The notes under the pieces were generated by a model. The model did not search any database. It was given only the letters and a program-made list of their open reading frames with translations, and had not been told where the DNA came from. This document shows, one piece after another, positions 54,582 through 62,673 of a DNA stretch of 64,000 nucleotides; the first letter of the stretch is position 1, and the number at the start of each line of letters is the position of its first letter. This DNA comes from Desulfosarcina ovata subsp. ovata (GTDB taxonomy: Bacteria > Desulfobacterota > Desulfobacteria > Desulfobacterales > Desulfosarcinaceae): the NCBI RefSeq assembly GCF_009689005.1, contig NZ_AP021879.1, forward strand, positions 1,860,001 through 1,924,000. The letters run 5' to 3'. Made by a program: the position numbers and the translations under genes.

Positions 54582-54935
54582 TATTTTTATTAAAATCATC
54601 TATTTTTGATTTTGGATCAGTATTCTTGCCAACCGTGGAGTGTGCAAGAAAGCCGCCTTTAATGCCATTGACATCCTTGGTTTCGACGATATTGAGCTTG
54701 ATCTTTGGATTTTCCTTCATCAAGTCTTTGATGCCGTCAATAATATTATACCCCACCGACTGATGGCCAAAATAGATTTTCTTCTGGGACAGCTTTTCCC
54801 AGGATGCATCAGGGATATCCTTCAAGCTGTTATAGGTGACTTTTTTTGTTCCATTTCACCCCCTTGAGAACAGGACAATGTTATCAATAAAGTCGAACAT
54901 ATTAGCGCTATTATTAATTTGTGCTTTTCAATCAT

Positions 54936-55043
54936 AAGTTACCTCAACTGTTCTCAAATTTTGAATTATGAGTTTTGAATTTTGAATTGGTTTTTTACCG
55001 CCCACTTTACTCAAGGCGCAGAGTTCTCAGAGAATTAGATTTC
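54936..55043. repeat. Upstream flank of the SGNH-like copy with repeats
   Basis: TAAGTTACCTCAACTGTTCTC and the low-complexity TTTTGAATTTTGAATTGG stretch match the flank of the intact copy at 62670-62730. CGCCCACTTTACTCAAGGCG (about 55000) is a copy of the CGCCCGCTTCGCTCGAG family. Thus the duplicated unit includes 5' sequence. Confidence 0.75.
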
Positions 55044-56207
55044 CTATGGATGAACACGGACAGGAATAATTTCAGTTTCGAATTTTAATTTTTCTATGGA
55101 CTCAACAATCCGATGAGCGGTCTGGCCGTCCCACAAGTCTGGTGGCGTTCTTTGGATTCGGTCCATTTTTAAAGATTTTATAGCCATTGCTTCAATTTCA
55201 TCATGGGTGCACAAACGGTTGGTGCCTTCGGTGACGGTGACCGGGCGTTCGGTGTTGGGCCGCATGGTCAGGCATGGAATGCCAAGATAGGTCGTCTCTT
55301 CCTGGATGCCGCCGGAATCCGTTATGGCCAAACGGCAATTGAAAACCAGACTCATGAAGCGGACATAGTTTAACGGTTCAGTCAAAATTATGCTGCTACA
55401 TTTCGTAAGACTCGGCATCAGGCCGTATTCCTCAAGATTTTTCCTTGTGCGTGGATGAACGGGGAAGACCAGAGGAATCATTTTGGAAATCGAAATAAGC
55501 GATGTGCATAGCGAGGATAAAATTTCAACGTTGTCTACATTCGCAGGACGATGGAAGGTCACAACTCCGAATTCATTTTTATTCAGTCCAAACTCAAGAT
55601 GAGTATTCTCGGCCTTGATCGTGTCGCGCATCATTTCCAATGAGTCGATCATGATATTTCCGACGCGCTCAATCTTTCCCTTATCTACACCTTCTTTGAC
55701 CAGGTTTGCATCGCCATCCGGAGATGGCGTCCATAAAATATCCGCCAGTGCGTCGGTGGCTATGCGATTGATCTCTTCGGGCATGGTTCGGTCAAAGGAG
55801 CGCAGGCCTGCCTCTAAGTGCGCGACCACAGGGCGGATAAATAAGTTTGTTGAGTTCTTTGGGTTGGTTGGATAGTTGACTTTAACTGCAGCGATGGTGC
55901 AGGCGAGCGTGGAATTGACGTCGCCGACGACGACAACCATATCCGGCTGCTTTTCGTAGATCACTTTTTCATAGGCAATCATCACCTTGCCTGTCTGCTC
56001 GGCGTGGCTGCCACTACCGACGCCGAGGTGGATGTGAGGAGCAGGCAGTTTCAAGTCGGTGAAAAAGGCATCGGACATATTAAGGTCATAATGCTGACCC
56101 GTATGCACGATAACAGGTTCAGCCCAATCTTCTCTTTTTAAAGTATGGTAAAGCGGAGCGATTTTCATGAAATTGGGTCTGGCAGCGGCAATAAGATGAA
56201 TTTGCAT
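55044..56207 (-). CDS. wecB: UDP-N-acetylglucosamine 2-epimerase (non-hydrolysing)
   Basis: The 387-residue protein shows IHLIAAARPNFMKIAPLYHT (R-P-x-x-x-K at the substrate site), PVIVHTGQHYDLNMSDAFF, VVVVGDVNSTLACTIAAVKV and VVAHLEAGLRSFDRTMPEEI. NRIATDALADILWTPS and CRLAITDSGGIQEETTYLGI follow. These match WecB/MnaA, which makes UDP-ManNAc from UDP-GlcNAc. Residues of the catalytic Asp/Glu pair (D in GDVNS, E in LEAGLRS) are in place. It is the first gene of the EPS locus in this window and feeds ManNAc-type units. Confidence 0.95.
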   Translation of the reverse strand: MQIHLIAAARPNFMKIAPLYHTLKREDWAEPVIVHTGQHYDLNMSDAFFTDLKLPAPHIHLGVGSGSHAEQTGKVMIAYEKVIYEKQPDMVVVVGDVNSTLACTIAAVKVNYPTNPKNSTNLFIRPVVAHLEAGLRSFDRTMPEEINRIATDALADILWTPSPDGDANLVKEGVDKGKIERVGNIMIDSLEMMRDTIKAENTHLEFGLNKNEFGVVTFHRPANVDNVEILSSLCTSLISISKMIPLVFPVHPRTRKNLEEYGLMPSLTKCSSIILTEPLNYVRFMSLVFNCRLAITDSGGIQEETTYLGIPCLTMRPNTERPVTVTEGTNRLCTHDEIEAMAIKSLKMDRIQRTPPDLWDGQTAHRIVESIEKLKFETEIIPVRVHP

Positions 56208-56753
56208 TAGGTTACAACCGTTTTAATTCGCTTGGTTAGTTGGATTGGTTGGTTCGATTGGTTTAATTGGTTCACTGCCCACTTCGCTCAAGGCGCAAAG
56301 GTCGCAGAAATTTATTTAGCCACAGACACACACGGACTCACACGGACTGACACGGACGTTTTTAAAACAGCCTACGGCTGGAAAGACCTTTTTATGGGAC
56401 ACAGATGAACGCAGATGGACACGAATCGGGTGTTAAAGGTTCAGCTTCGCTGATTATCTCACCGCCCGCTTCGCTTGAGACGTGGAGTTCGCGGAGGGGT
56501 TTGATTTCCCTAACGGGAATAAAAATTGGCGAAGCCACCCCAATTCTACATTTTCTTTGCGTTCGTTGCGACTCTGCGGTGATATTTTTTGCTGTATCCG
56601 CGTGTATCTGTGAAAATCCGTGTGCTATTACTGCTTTTTCGGGGACACGGATGAACGCGGATTAACACGGATAGAGCGTAAAATTCTCAGCTATCGCTGA
56701 ATTTAAAGCTATAATTTCTTTATCCGCGTGCATCTGTGTAAATCCGTGTCCAA
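56208..56753. repeat. Repeat-rich intergenic region
   Basis: No gene. TTGGTTGGTTCGATTGGTTT (56245), CGCTCAAGGCGCAAAGG (56290), CACGGACTCACACGGACTG (56331), GACACAGATGAACGCAGATG (56398), CGCCCGCTTCGCTTGAGACG (56462) and GACACGGATGAACGCGGATT (56644). Confidence 0.8.
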
Positions 56754-57128
56754 CTATTTCTTGCTGTTATCGAACACTTTTCGGCTCAATTCCGGCTTTG
56801 GCCCAAAGTTGATCAGAAGCCCAACTTCTTTATCGGTGGCTTTCAGGTAATTGAGTAACTGCGCTTCATCTTCCGATGTTAGGGATTTCTTTGCCTTGAT
56901 TTCGACAATCACTTTCTCATCGATGATTATATCTGTAAAATATTGTCCTACAATCTGGTCAGAATAGATTACATTTATGGGTGACTGCTGGAAGGCGGAC
57001 ACCCCTTCCTTTCTAAATTCGATCATCATCGCATTTTCGTATACCTTTTCCAGGAAGCCATACCCTAAGGCGTTGTATACCCGGTAAAAGACCTTGATGA
57101 CTTCTTCGGTTAGCTCTTGATGTTTCAT
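56754..57128 (-). CDS. GxxExxY protein, copy 2
   Basis: The 124-residue protein starts MKHQELTEEVIKVFYRVYNA at 57128. LGYGFLEKVYENAMMIEFRK is the GxxExxY motif, and YSDQIVGQYFTDIIIDEKVI with VEIKAKKSLTSEDEAQLLNY is the nuclease-like core. The 5' extension to 57161 is repeat sequence (GACACGGATTAACACGGAT) and is left out. It is similar to, but clearly diverged from, the copies at 50510 and 58401. Confidence 0.88.
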   Translation of the reverse strand: MKHQELTEEVIKVFYRVYNALGYGFLEKVYENAMMIEFRKEGVSAFQQSPINVIYSDQIVGQYFTDIIIDEKVIVEIKAKKSLTSEDEAQLLNYLKATDKEVGLLINFGPKPELSRKVFDNSKK

Positions 57129-57605
57129 TTTTTTGGGACACGGATTAACACGGATAAACACGGATCGGAAAAGCAGGGTCAGCTGGCGTTGAAAGCTGTG
57201 TTCCAGAACAACCGGGATACGATTTTTTCTTTTTCCGCTGGTGTCAAGGGTTTCATTGGATATAATGGTTTTTAGGGCACGGATGAACGCGGGTGGACAC
57301 AGATAAGGCGAGCATAGAATCAGCTTCGCTGAGTTAAAAAAACAAGTTTTTTTCCGTGTTCATCCTGAAAATCCGTGTACTATTGTCTTTTGAGTTAAGA
57401 ATTGGTTTTTTGGCGAAGCCAACACATCTGGTCTCTCTCTGTGATCTCTGCGACTCTGCGAGAGATAATTTGTTTCTCGCCCGCTTCGCTCGAGGCCACA
57501 GAGGCGCGGAGTAAGTTTGATTTCTGGGGGGGAAATTGATAAAAACAATTTCGAATTTTAAGTTTTGAATTTTGAATTTTGAATTATGGAAAGCTTTTAA
57601 ATCAT
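57129..57605. repeat. Repeat-rich intergenic region
   Basis: No gene. GACACGGATTAACACGGAT (57134), GCACGGATGAACGCGGGTGG (57278), CGTGTTCATCCTGAAAATCC (about 57354), TCTGTGATCTCTGCGACTCT (57438), CTCGCCCGCTTCGCTCGAGG (57476), and TTTTGAATTTTGAATTTTGA (about 57561). Confidence 0.8.
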
Positions 57606-57827
57606 TCATTCCAAAAAATTGTTTGGTTCTATTTCAAGATCATATCGTATTATTTTGGTTAATAAACCTTTTGGTACATCTTTATTTCCGTGATCCGGAA
57701 TTGTAGTCTTCCTTCCATCGGGATGAACAAAGCGTATGTGAGAACCCCGTTGTCTTACCCGTTGAAACCCTAATTTTTCAACCCGCTTGATCAACTGTTT
57801 AAATGATATAGTCGGGAATGACGTCAT
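57606..57827 (-). CDS. hicA: HicA-type toxin
   Basis: The 73-residue double-stranded-RNA-binding-fold RNase has SFKQLIKRVEKLGFQRVRQR, then GSHIRFVHPDGRKTTIPDHG with the catalytic His in GSH, and KDVPKGLLTKIIRYD. The start overlaps the hicB stop by 4 bases (ATGA). Both genes look intact, in contrast to the disrupted pair at 8950-10823. It would cleave mRNA unless bound by HicB. Confidence 0.92.
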   Translation of the reverse strand: MTSFPTISFKQLIKRVEKLGFQRVRQRGSHIRFVHPDGRKTTIPDHGNKDVPKGLLTKIIRYDLEIEPNNFLE

Positions 57828-58045
57828 ACAGCAATCTCTACATCCCGAACACCGACAAATTGAGTATAGCCATCAAATTCTGTTATATCCTCATCTAAAC
57901 ATGCACCAATCGCTTCTTTAATATTTTCCATCGCCTCATCAATAGTGTGCCCATAGCTATGGCATCCTTTAAAAACCGGGCACGTCACGATAAATATACC
58001 ATCATCATCTTGTTCAACAATTACAGGGAAATGTTTTCTTCGCAT
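57824..58045 (-). CDS. hicB: HicB-type antitoxin
   Basis: The 73-residue protein starts MRRKHFPVIVEQDDDGIFIV (58045; AAGGGAT lies just upstream). CPVFKGCHSYGHTIDEAMEN, then IKEAIGACLDEDI is the HicB fold. The frame is open to 58135, but residues 1-30 of that longer ORF are the start of a different gene. No helix-turn-helix extension, so it is the short HicB form. Antitoxin precedes toxin here, whereas most hicAB loci have hicA first. Confidence 0.87.
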   Translation of the reverse strand: MRRKHFPVIVEQDDDGIFIVTCPVFKGCHSYGHTIDEAMENIKEAIGACLDEDITEFDGYTQFVGVRDVEIAV

Positions 58046-58072
58046 AAATATCCCTTTTATTAATTGCAGTAA

Positions 58073-58135
58073 ATCAAAAGCAAGTCTATATACATCAAGA
58101 TCTCTAAAGTGCTTGATATCCCGCCTTTGTTTCAT
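58073..58135 (-). pseudogene. N-terminal fragment of a four-helix-bundle (IVP) protein
   Basis: MKQRRDIKHFRDLDVYRLAF is the typical start of a four-helix-bundle protein of the 23S rRNA intervening-sequence type. The frame then runs into the 5' region of hicB after about 21 codons. A related C-terminal piece is at 63894-64000. Confidence 0.6.
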
Positions 58136-58400
58136 CTATCCGAATTCAAATCTTCTGCTCTCCCCAGTTTCTGTTATTATATTTTCCGAAGTTCCGCTCT
58201 TCAGCATTTCCTAACTCCAAAAATGTGGATGGGTGCCGATTTTATCTTTTTCTCTCGCCCACTTCGTTCGAGTACGCGGAGGCGCGGAGGGGATTGATTC
58301 CTGAAGGGGCGAAATCAATCTAAAACAGATGAAAGCCGATTTCTATGGGCAAAGCCCAATAAACAACGCCCTCTCTGTGATCTCTGCGACTTGCGAGAGG
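58136..58400. repeat. Repeat-rich intergenic region
   Basis: No gene. CTCGCCCACTTCGTTCGAGT (58254), GCGGAGGCGCGGAGGGG (58276) and CTCTGTGATCTCTGCGACTT (58373). Confidence 0.75.
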
Positions 58401-58781
58401 CTACTTTTCATTAATGATTCTCGTGATGCCCTCTTTTAGCAGGGTTTCATTGAAATTGATCAGTAACCCAATGGGTTTCTTCGCCAATCGCAAATATGTA
58501 AGCAGTTGTTTTTTATGTACCGATTTCACCAATTCGACGGATTTAAGCTCCACGATGATCGTGTCTTCAACAAGCATGTCTATCCTGAACCCATCATCTG
58601 TGATGACCCTATCGCGATAAAGAACGGGCAACGGCACTTCGGTCTTGAAATCCATCCCAATCGCATCAAATTCGATCGCCATGCATTTCTGGTATACCGA
58701 CTCCAGCAGGCCTGGCCCCAATGCAGAGTGAACATCGATTGCTGCTTTGATGATTTTGGATGATAGTCGATTGATGTCCAT
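58401..58781 (-). CDS. GxxExxY protein, copy 3
   Basis: The 126-residue protein starts MDINRLSSKIIKAAIDVHSA (58781). LGPGLLESVYQKCMAIEFDA is the GxxExxY motif. VITDDGFRIDMLVEDTIIVE, LKSVELVKSVHKKQLLTYLR and KKPIGLLINFNETLLKEGI complete the core. The longer frame to 58901 crosses a CGCCCG-type repeat and is rejected. It is closer to the main GxxExxY family than copies 1 and 2. Confidence 0.9.
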   Translation of the reverse strand: MDINRLSSKIIKAAIDVHSALGPGLLESVYQKCMAIEFDAIGMDFKTEVPLPVLYRDRVITDDGFRIDMLVEDTIIVELKSVELVKSVHKKQLLTYLRLAKKPIGLLINFNETLLKEGITRIINEK

Positions 58782-59023
58782 TTTTTGGTTTCTCGCCCGT
58801 TTCACTCGAGTACACAGAGGCGCTGAGTTAAGTTTGATTTCTAAGAAGGGAATCAAACAAGTCAATCCTCTCTGTGATCTCTGCGACTCTGCGAGAGGCA
58901 TCTTTTTTATTTCTCGCCCGCTTCGCTCGAGTACACAAAGGCGCGGAGTTAAGTTTGATTTTTGAGAGGGAAATCAAAAAAATGGATGAAACACAATATT
59001 TAAAATTTCACCAGAAATGGTCG
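58782..59023. repeat. Repeat-rich intergenic region
   Basis: No gene. CTCGCCCGTTTCACTCGAGT (58793), CCTCTCTGTGATCTCTGCGA (58867), CTCGCCCGCTTCGCTCGAGT (58913). Confidence 0.78.
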
Positions 59024-59425
59024 CTATTCCAACCAGTTATCGATCATTAAACCCTTGACCCGACTGAATTCCCTTTGGTTATTGGTCACCAGGGGATAGC
59101 CCAGACTTAACGCATGCGCAGCGATAAACAGATCGTTGCCACCGATGACCAGTCCTCTTTTTTCAAGATCTGAGCGGACATCTCCGTAAACCACGGCGGC
59201 ATCTCTGTCAAAGGCAAGAACCTCGATAAGCTCGCTCAGGGCATTCAACCGGCGAACATTGTCATCAACCCAACGACTTTTTTTTGCGCCGTTCATTAAT
59301 TCCGCAAACGTTACAGCTGACATGACCACAGCGCCGGTCTGGCACATTTCGAGCCGTTTTAAGACACTGGGAGGCTTCTTTTTTATCGTATAAATGCAAA
59401 TATCCGTGTCTAACATCACCGTCAT
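59024..59425 (-). CDS. vapC: VapC-type PIN-domain RNase toxin
   Basis: The 133-residue PIN protein has VMLDTDICIYTIKKKP (first Asp), SAVTFAELMNGAKKS (Glu), and GLVIGGNDLFIAAHALSLGY with TNNQREFSRVKGL (last Asp and following strand). The four acidic metal ligands expected for VapC (D, E, D and one more in NDLF/NNQREF) are there. The start may be MTV or the Met three codons on. It overlaps vapB by four bases. Confidence 0.92.
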   Translation of the reverse strand: MTVMLDTDICIYTIKKKPPSVLKRLEMCQTGAVVMSAVTFAELMNGAKKSRWVDDNVRRLNALSELIEVLAFDRDAAVVYGDVRSDLEKRGLVIGGNDLFIAAHALSLGYPLVTNNQREFSRVKGLMIDNWLE

Positions 59426-59652
59426 ATCGGTTCTCTTTCCTGCATCGACGGTTGGCAGCGTCCCTCTTCCATGAAATCATCCGACATTTCGGTTAAAAGC
59501 TCGAACACTCTGGACAGATTTTGCGGTTTTCGTTTTAGAACGATCTCGTCACCCCGTCTAAATATTTGGACTTCTGAAACATCGAATTGGTAGGCTTTGG
59601 GCAACCGGACCGCTTGGGAGTTGCCACTTTTGAAAATCTTTGCGGTTTCCAT
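59422..59652 (-). CDS. vapB: VapB-type antitoxin (AbrB/SpoVT fold)
   Basis: The 76-residue protein starts METAKIFKSGNSQAVRLPKA (59652; GGGAGG is 5 bases upstream). This is the swapped-hairpin AbrB domain of VapB, and the C-terminal SDDFMEEGRCQPSMQER is the VapC-binding tail. The longer frame to 59691 is not supported. It binds the palindrome at 59677-59708 by analogy. Confidence 0.9.
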   Translation of the reverse strand: METAKIFKSGNSQAVRLPKAYQFDVSEVQIFRRGDEIVLKRKPQNLSRVFELLTEMSDDFMEEGRCQPSMQEREPI

Positions 59653-59676
59653 GTTTGCCTCCCTGTGGCCAAGCAG

Positions 59677-59708
59677 ATAATGTATATACACATGTGTATA
59701 TACATTAT
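59677..59708. promoter_or_regulatory. 32-bp perfect palindrome, candidate VapB operator
   Basis: The segment reads the same on both strands and contains two TGTATATACA boxes (59681-59690 and 59695-59704) around a central ACATGT. It lies 25 bases before vapB. Two boxes at half-site spacing suggest cooperative VapBC binding and autorepression. Confidence 0.75.
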
Positions 59709-59866
59709 ATTCTTTGTCAATGTAAATTCGCGCAAATGCCTATTTTACTTGAGGCGCAAGGGAATAAAGGATCCACCCTTAGAAAGGGTGGTATTGGGTT
59801 AACCCCTAAAAGGGGGTAAGTTTGCCGTTATTGGTAACCTTTAGCTACGCCTTCATTCAAAATTTA
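59709..59866. other. Gap with hairpins before the 1.43-kb IS
   Basis: CCACCCTTAGAAAGGGTGG (59772-59790) and CCCCTAAAAGGGG (about 59802-59814) are hairpins of the kind seen at IS200/IS605 ends or terminators. No ORF is associated. Confidence 0.5.
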
Positions 59867-59993
59867 CTGATTATAACGGATTTTGGGGAGTTTGATTCCA
59901 ATAAGCCGAACATACAGTGGCCTATCCCCCGACAAAAACACAACATGTTGATATTATTGAAGATTTGAGTCTAGACTTTTTACTAATAATTTT

Positions 59994-60038
59994 ATATAGT
60001 TAGAGACACATCCCGCCAAAGGAGGTCTCTAACTATAT
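59994..60038 (+). promoter_or_regulatory. Hairpin over the transposase start codon
   Basis: 14-bp perfect arms ATATAGTTAGAGAC (59994-60007) and GTCTCTAACTATAT (60025-60038) close a 17-base loop that contains AAAGGAG. The right arm includes the AT of the ATG at 60037. In an mRNA the start codon would be paired and the ribosome-binding site held in the loop, which should limit translation, especially of read-through transcripts. Confidence 0.7.
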
Positions 60039-61293
60039 GGGAATAGCAGATACAAGATCCGCTAACCGAAACAACAGAATCATATGTTTGCCCTTTTCTC
60101 AAGGCAATTATGAATGCAACATACTCAACCCGGTTGATTTCAGAACTTCCGTAAACAAAAGGATCGAACTGTTTCCGGAATTATTCCCGGCTGAAATCGA
60201 AAATGGATATCGGATGAAGGATCTTTATTACTCAAAAAAACAATCCATATGGATCCGTCGAATTAAAATATCCGGTGTTGCTTACACCATTCGTCCTTCA
60301 TTTGTACTGCCATACCTCGTTGGATTTGTTGACGAAATCGAAGATGCAATGTTTTTTAGAAAGTTCGACATACCATTTTGGGCCATAAGTCGTGTTTTCG
60401 GAAAAGATCCCATGTATTGGTATCGAATCGAACAATCTATCGGGCGAAACAGCATTGTCGGAACAACTGTCCGAAATCCTCAAGATGTTCCCGAACATCT
60501 TGCCGCTGATGAAAAGCATACTCGAATTTTAGGTGAAAAAACGTATGTGGCCACGACAGTTGGTGATGGCTGTATTCTCGGTGCAGCCGTTGCCAAAGAC
60601 GCCGGAGAACAAGCGTTAACAGATGCGTATCAAGTGTACAAACAAGAGGCCCAGTGTATAAAGCCGGAATATTCACCGGAAACCGTGAATATGGACGGCT
60701 GGAAAGCCACCCGAAATGCGTGGCAATTCCTCTTCCCGGCAGTAGTTATCATTTGCTGTTTTCTTCATGTGTTTATCAAAATTCGTGACCGTGCCAAAAA
60801 GAAATACCGAGATATTTTTGAAAACGCCGCATCAAAGCTATGGGAGTGTTATCGCGCTGAAAGTAAGGCATCGTTTTCCCAAAGAATAAGAAGGTTGTAC
60901 GAATGGTGCGAAAAGAATGCTGTGCCATCCGTTATCATAGATCCCATAACGAAGTTACGGAAAAACATTGCCGCCTATCGTGTTGCCTACGATCATCCTA
61001 AAGCACACCGAACCAGTAACATGGTTGACCGGTTGATGCAAAGAATGGATCGCCACCTGTACAGTACCCAATATTTTCATGGATCGATGGATGCAGCGCA
61101 GTTGAGTATTCGAGGATGGACGCTCATCAATAATTTTTCACCATACAATCCTCGAACGGTTAAGTTGCACAATGGATTTAAAAGTCCGGCGGAACAGCTA
61201 AACCAATTCAGATATCACAACAACTGGTTGCAAAACTTGTACGTTTCGGCTTCTTTGGGTGGGTACCGGAGACCTCCCCAAAATCCGATATAA
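60037..61293 (+). CDS. DDE-type transposase, family unassigned
   Basis: The 418-residue protein has LAADEKHTRILGEKTYVATT (probable first Asp), NMDGWKATRNAWQFLFPAVV, then IICCFLHVFIKIRDRAKKKY (second Asp and the FLHxFxKIRDR block seen in some uncharacterised transposases). SPYNPRTVKLHNGFKSPAEQ and LNQFRYHNNWLQNLYVSASL lie at the end. The start is the ATG in the hairpin, with AAAGGAGG 12 bases upstream. No damage is visible. Its first 10 residues have no domain. Confidence 0.82.
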   Translation: MGIADTRSANRNNRIICLPFSQGNYECNILNPVDFRTSVNKRIELFPELFPAEIENGYRMKDLYYSKKQSIWIRRIKISGVAYTIRPSFVLPYLVGFVDEIEDAMFFRKFDIPFWAISRVFGKDPMYWYRIEQSIGRNSIVGTTVRNPQDVPEHLAADEKHTRILGEKTYVATTVGDGCILGAAVAKDAGEQALTDAYQVYKQEAQCIKPEYSPETVNMDGWKATRNAWQFLFPAVVIICCFLHVFIKIRDRAKKKYRDIFENAASKLWECYRAESKASFSQRIRRLYEWCEKNAVPSVIIDPITKLRKNIAAYRVAYDHPKAHRTSNMVDRLMQRMDRHLYSTQYFHGSMDAAQLSIRGWTLINNFSPYNPRTVKLHNGFKSPAEQLNQFRYHNNWLQNLYVSASLGGYRRPPQNPI

Positions 61294-61305
61294 TCAGAAA
61301 ATTTA

Positions 61306-61836
61306 TAATTCATCATTAAAAATTGGTTTTTTGGAGAAGCCCTCTGAAACACGATCTCTCTGCGATCTCTGCGAGAGATAATTTGTTTCTCGCCCGCTTC
61401 GCTCGAGGCCACAGAGGCGCGGAGGGGTTTGATTTCTGAAGACCGAAATCAATTTAAAACGGATGAAAGCCGATCTCTATGGGCATAGCCCAACTACCTA
61501 TTCACTCTCTGTGAGCTCTGCGACTCTGCGAGAAACTATTTTTATCTCGCCCACTTCGTTCGAGTCCACAGAGACACAGAGTTTGGCAGCCTTCGGCTGA
61601 TAGACCAGGCTATGGAGCTAATCAACGGATTCGCTTTGCGTCTCCGGAAAAAAAATCATTTGGTTTTGTTGAAATTGATTGGTGGGCCAAGCGGTTTGTT
61701 GGCCAATCGTAAAATGGATTGAATCTGTTTTTGATCTTCGGGTGAAGTCTGCTGAAACACGACCTGTGTGTGTGCTTTAGGGCTCTGCGAGAGGCTTAAT
61801 ATTTACTTTGGTCGGCATCCAATAGCCATTGGATTA
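61306..61836. repeat. Repeat-rich intergenic region
   Basis: No gene. CTCGCCCGCTTCGCTCGAGG (61391), CTCTCTGTGAGCTCTGCGAC (61505), CTCGCCCACTTCGTTCGAGT (61546), plus TTTGGTTTTGTTGAAATTGA (61659), a short relic of a GxxExxY 3' end (AATGGATTGAATCTG). Confidence 0.7.
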
Positions 61837-62673
61837 TTATAGATTTGCCAGGAGGAGGATCAGCTGTTCGGCAACTTTTTTACGTCCTATTTCATTGAGG
61901 TGACCGCCATCGCTGGTGTATTCGGGCACCAATGAATAGTATGTTTTACCATCGACTTCGAAGGAGTATCGGGTACCATCAGAATTGGTGGATTCGATTT
62001 TCGCAATATCCAATATGGGTTCCTTGCCTTGATACTTGGCACGCAGTAATTCGTTGTATGTGTGTCGGTTTATATTTTCCTTCGCTCCACCAAGGGAACG
62101 ACCAATGATCTTCTTTACCCAGGCTTTGGGGCCAGTTTGAAGCGTTGTCAAAGGCGCGGTAAAATGAATGATCGTCAAATTGGGAAAGGTGTTGCGTATT
62201 TTTTCAATCTCACTTTCATACTCAGCAAACAGTTTCTCGGGATCGGCGTTGGCAAGGATATCCACATAGCAGAACTTCAACGCAGCAGCATCGGCCTTTT
62301 TGCCGATACCGCCTTCGATGTAACGCGAAAAATCGTTAATTTTGGTTTCGGGTTGGGTATTTTTGCCGACTCGGGAGTGGGCCAGGACACCTGAAGTCAG
62401 TTCAGCGGGGTCTGTACTTTCAACAATCTTCAGCTTAATTTCGGGATAATCCTTCATGATATCCCGAACACCGTCAAGAATATTGTACCCGACAGACTGG
62501 TGACCAAAGTAGAAGCTCTTTTTAGAAAGCTTATCCCATGTTGTATCCGGGACGTCATTCAAATTTTTATAGGTCCCTTTTTTTTGTTCCATTTCTCCCC
62601 CTTGAGAACAGGACAATGTTATCAATAAAGTCGAACATATTAGCGCTATTATTAATTTGTGCTTTTCAATCAT
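61837..62673 (-). CDS. SGNH-hydrolase-like lipoprotein, intact
   Basis: The 278-residue protein has an N-terminal signal ending LLITLSCSQGGE, a lipoprotein-type cysteine. FYFGHQSVGYNILDGVRDIM is a strongly conserved block shared with the broken copy. AAALKFCYVDILANADPEKL, LTIIHFTAPLTTLQTG and DGGHLNEIGRKKVAEQLILL (D-x-x-H-L-N, the C-terminal catalytic pair of SGNH folds) follow. GAGGT lies 6 bases before the ATG. Likely a periplasmic esterase or O-acyl-transferase on glycans, but the exact role is inferred. Confidence 0.78.
   Translation of the reverse strand: MIEKHKLIIALICSTLLITLSCSQGGEMEQKKGTYKNLNDVPDTTWDKLSKKSFYFGHQSVGYNILDGVRDIMKDYPEIKLKIVESTDPAELTSGVLAHSRVGKNTQPETKINDFSRYIEGGIGKKADAAALKFCYVDILANADPEKLFAEYESEIEKIRNTFPNLTIIHFTAPLTTLQTGPKAWVKKIIGRSLGGAKENINRHTYNELLRAKYQGKEPILDIAKIESTNSDGTRYSFEVDGKTYYSLVPEYTSDGGHLNEIGRKKVAEQLILLLANL

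Larger units (their letters stand above)
53034..54935 (-). pseudogene. SGNH-like lipoprotein, broken copy
   Basis: This is a diverged copy of the gene at 61837-62673. From 54935 (MIEKHKLIIAL frame) a poly-A tract of 7 instead of 8 bases shifts the frame near 54850. Then DIPDASWEKLSQKKIYFGHQ, and later SKIDDFNKN, before IS1595 (53525-54581). Past it come ISAGIGSNADAAALKFCYVD and a TAA after NKVF (about 53422). Then RKDYPDLTIIHFTAPLTQRQ, another frameshift near 53125, and GGHLNEIGRKKVAEQF. With three lesions plus the IS it cannot make a full protein. Confidence 0.85.
59867..61297. mobile_element. 1.43-kb IS, family not identified
   Basis: Inverted ends start CTGATTATAACGGATTTTGG (59867) and, read inward from the other side, CTGATTATATCGGATTTTGG (to 61297), matching at 23 of 24 bases. 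The 8-bp target duplication AAAATTTA is at 59859-59866 and 61298-61305. One transposase gene fills it. I could not place it in a standard IS family from memory. Confidence 0.92.

Noticed and set aside
57334-57609. Minus-strand ORF of 91 residues
   Set aside because: Composed of the CGCCCG-type and TTTTGAATT repeats; no coding pattern.
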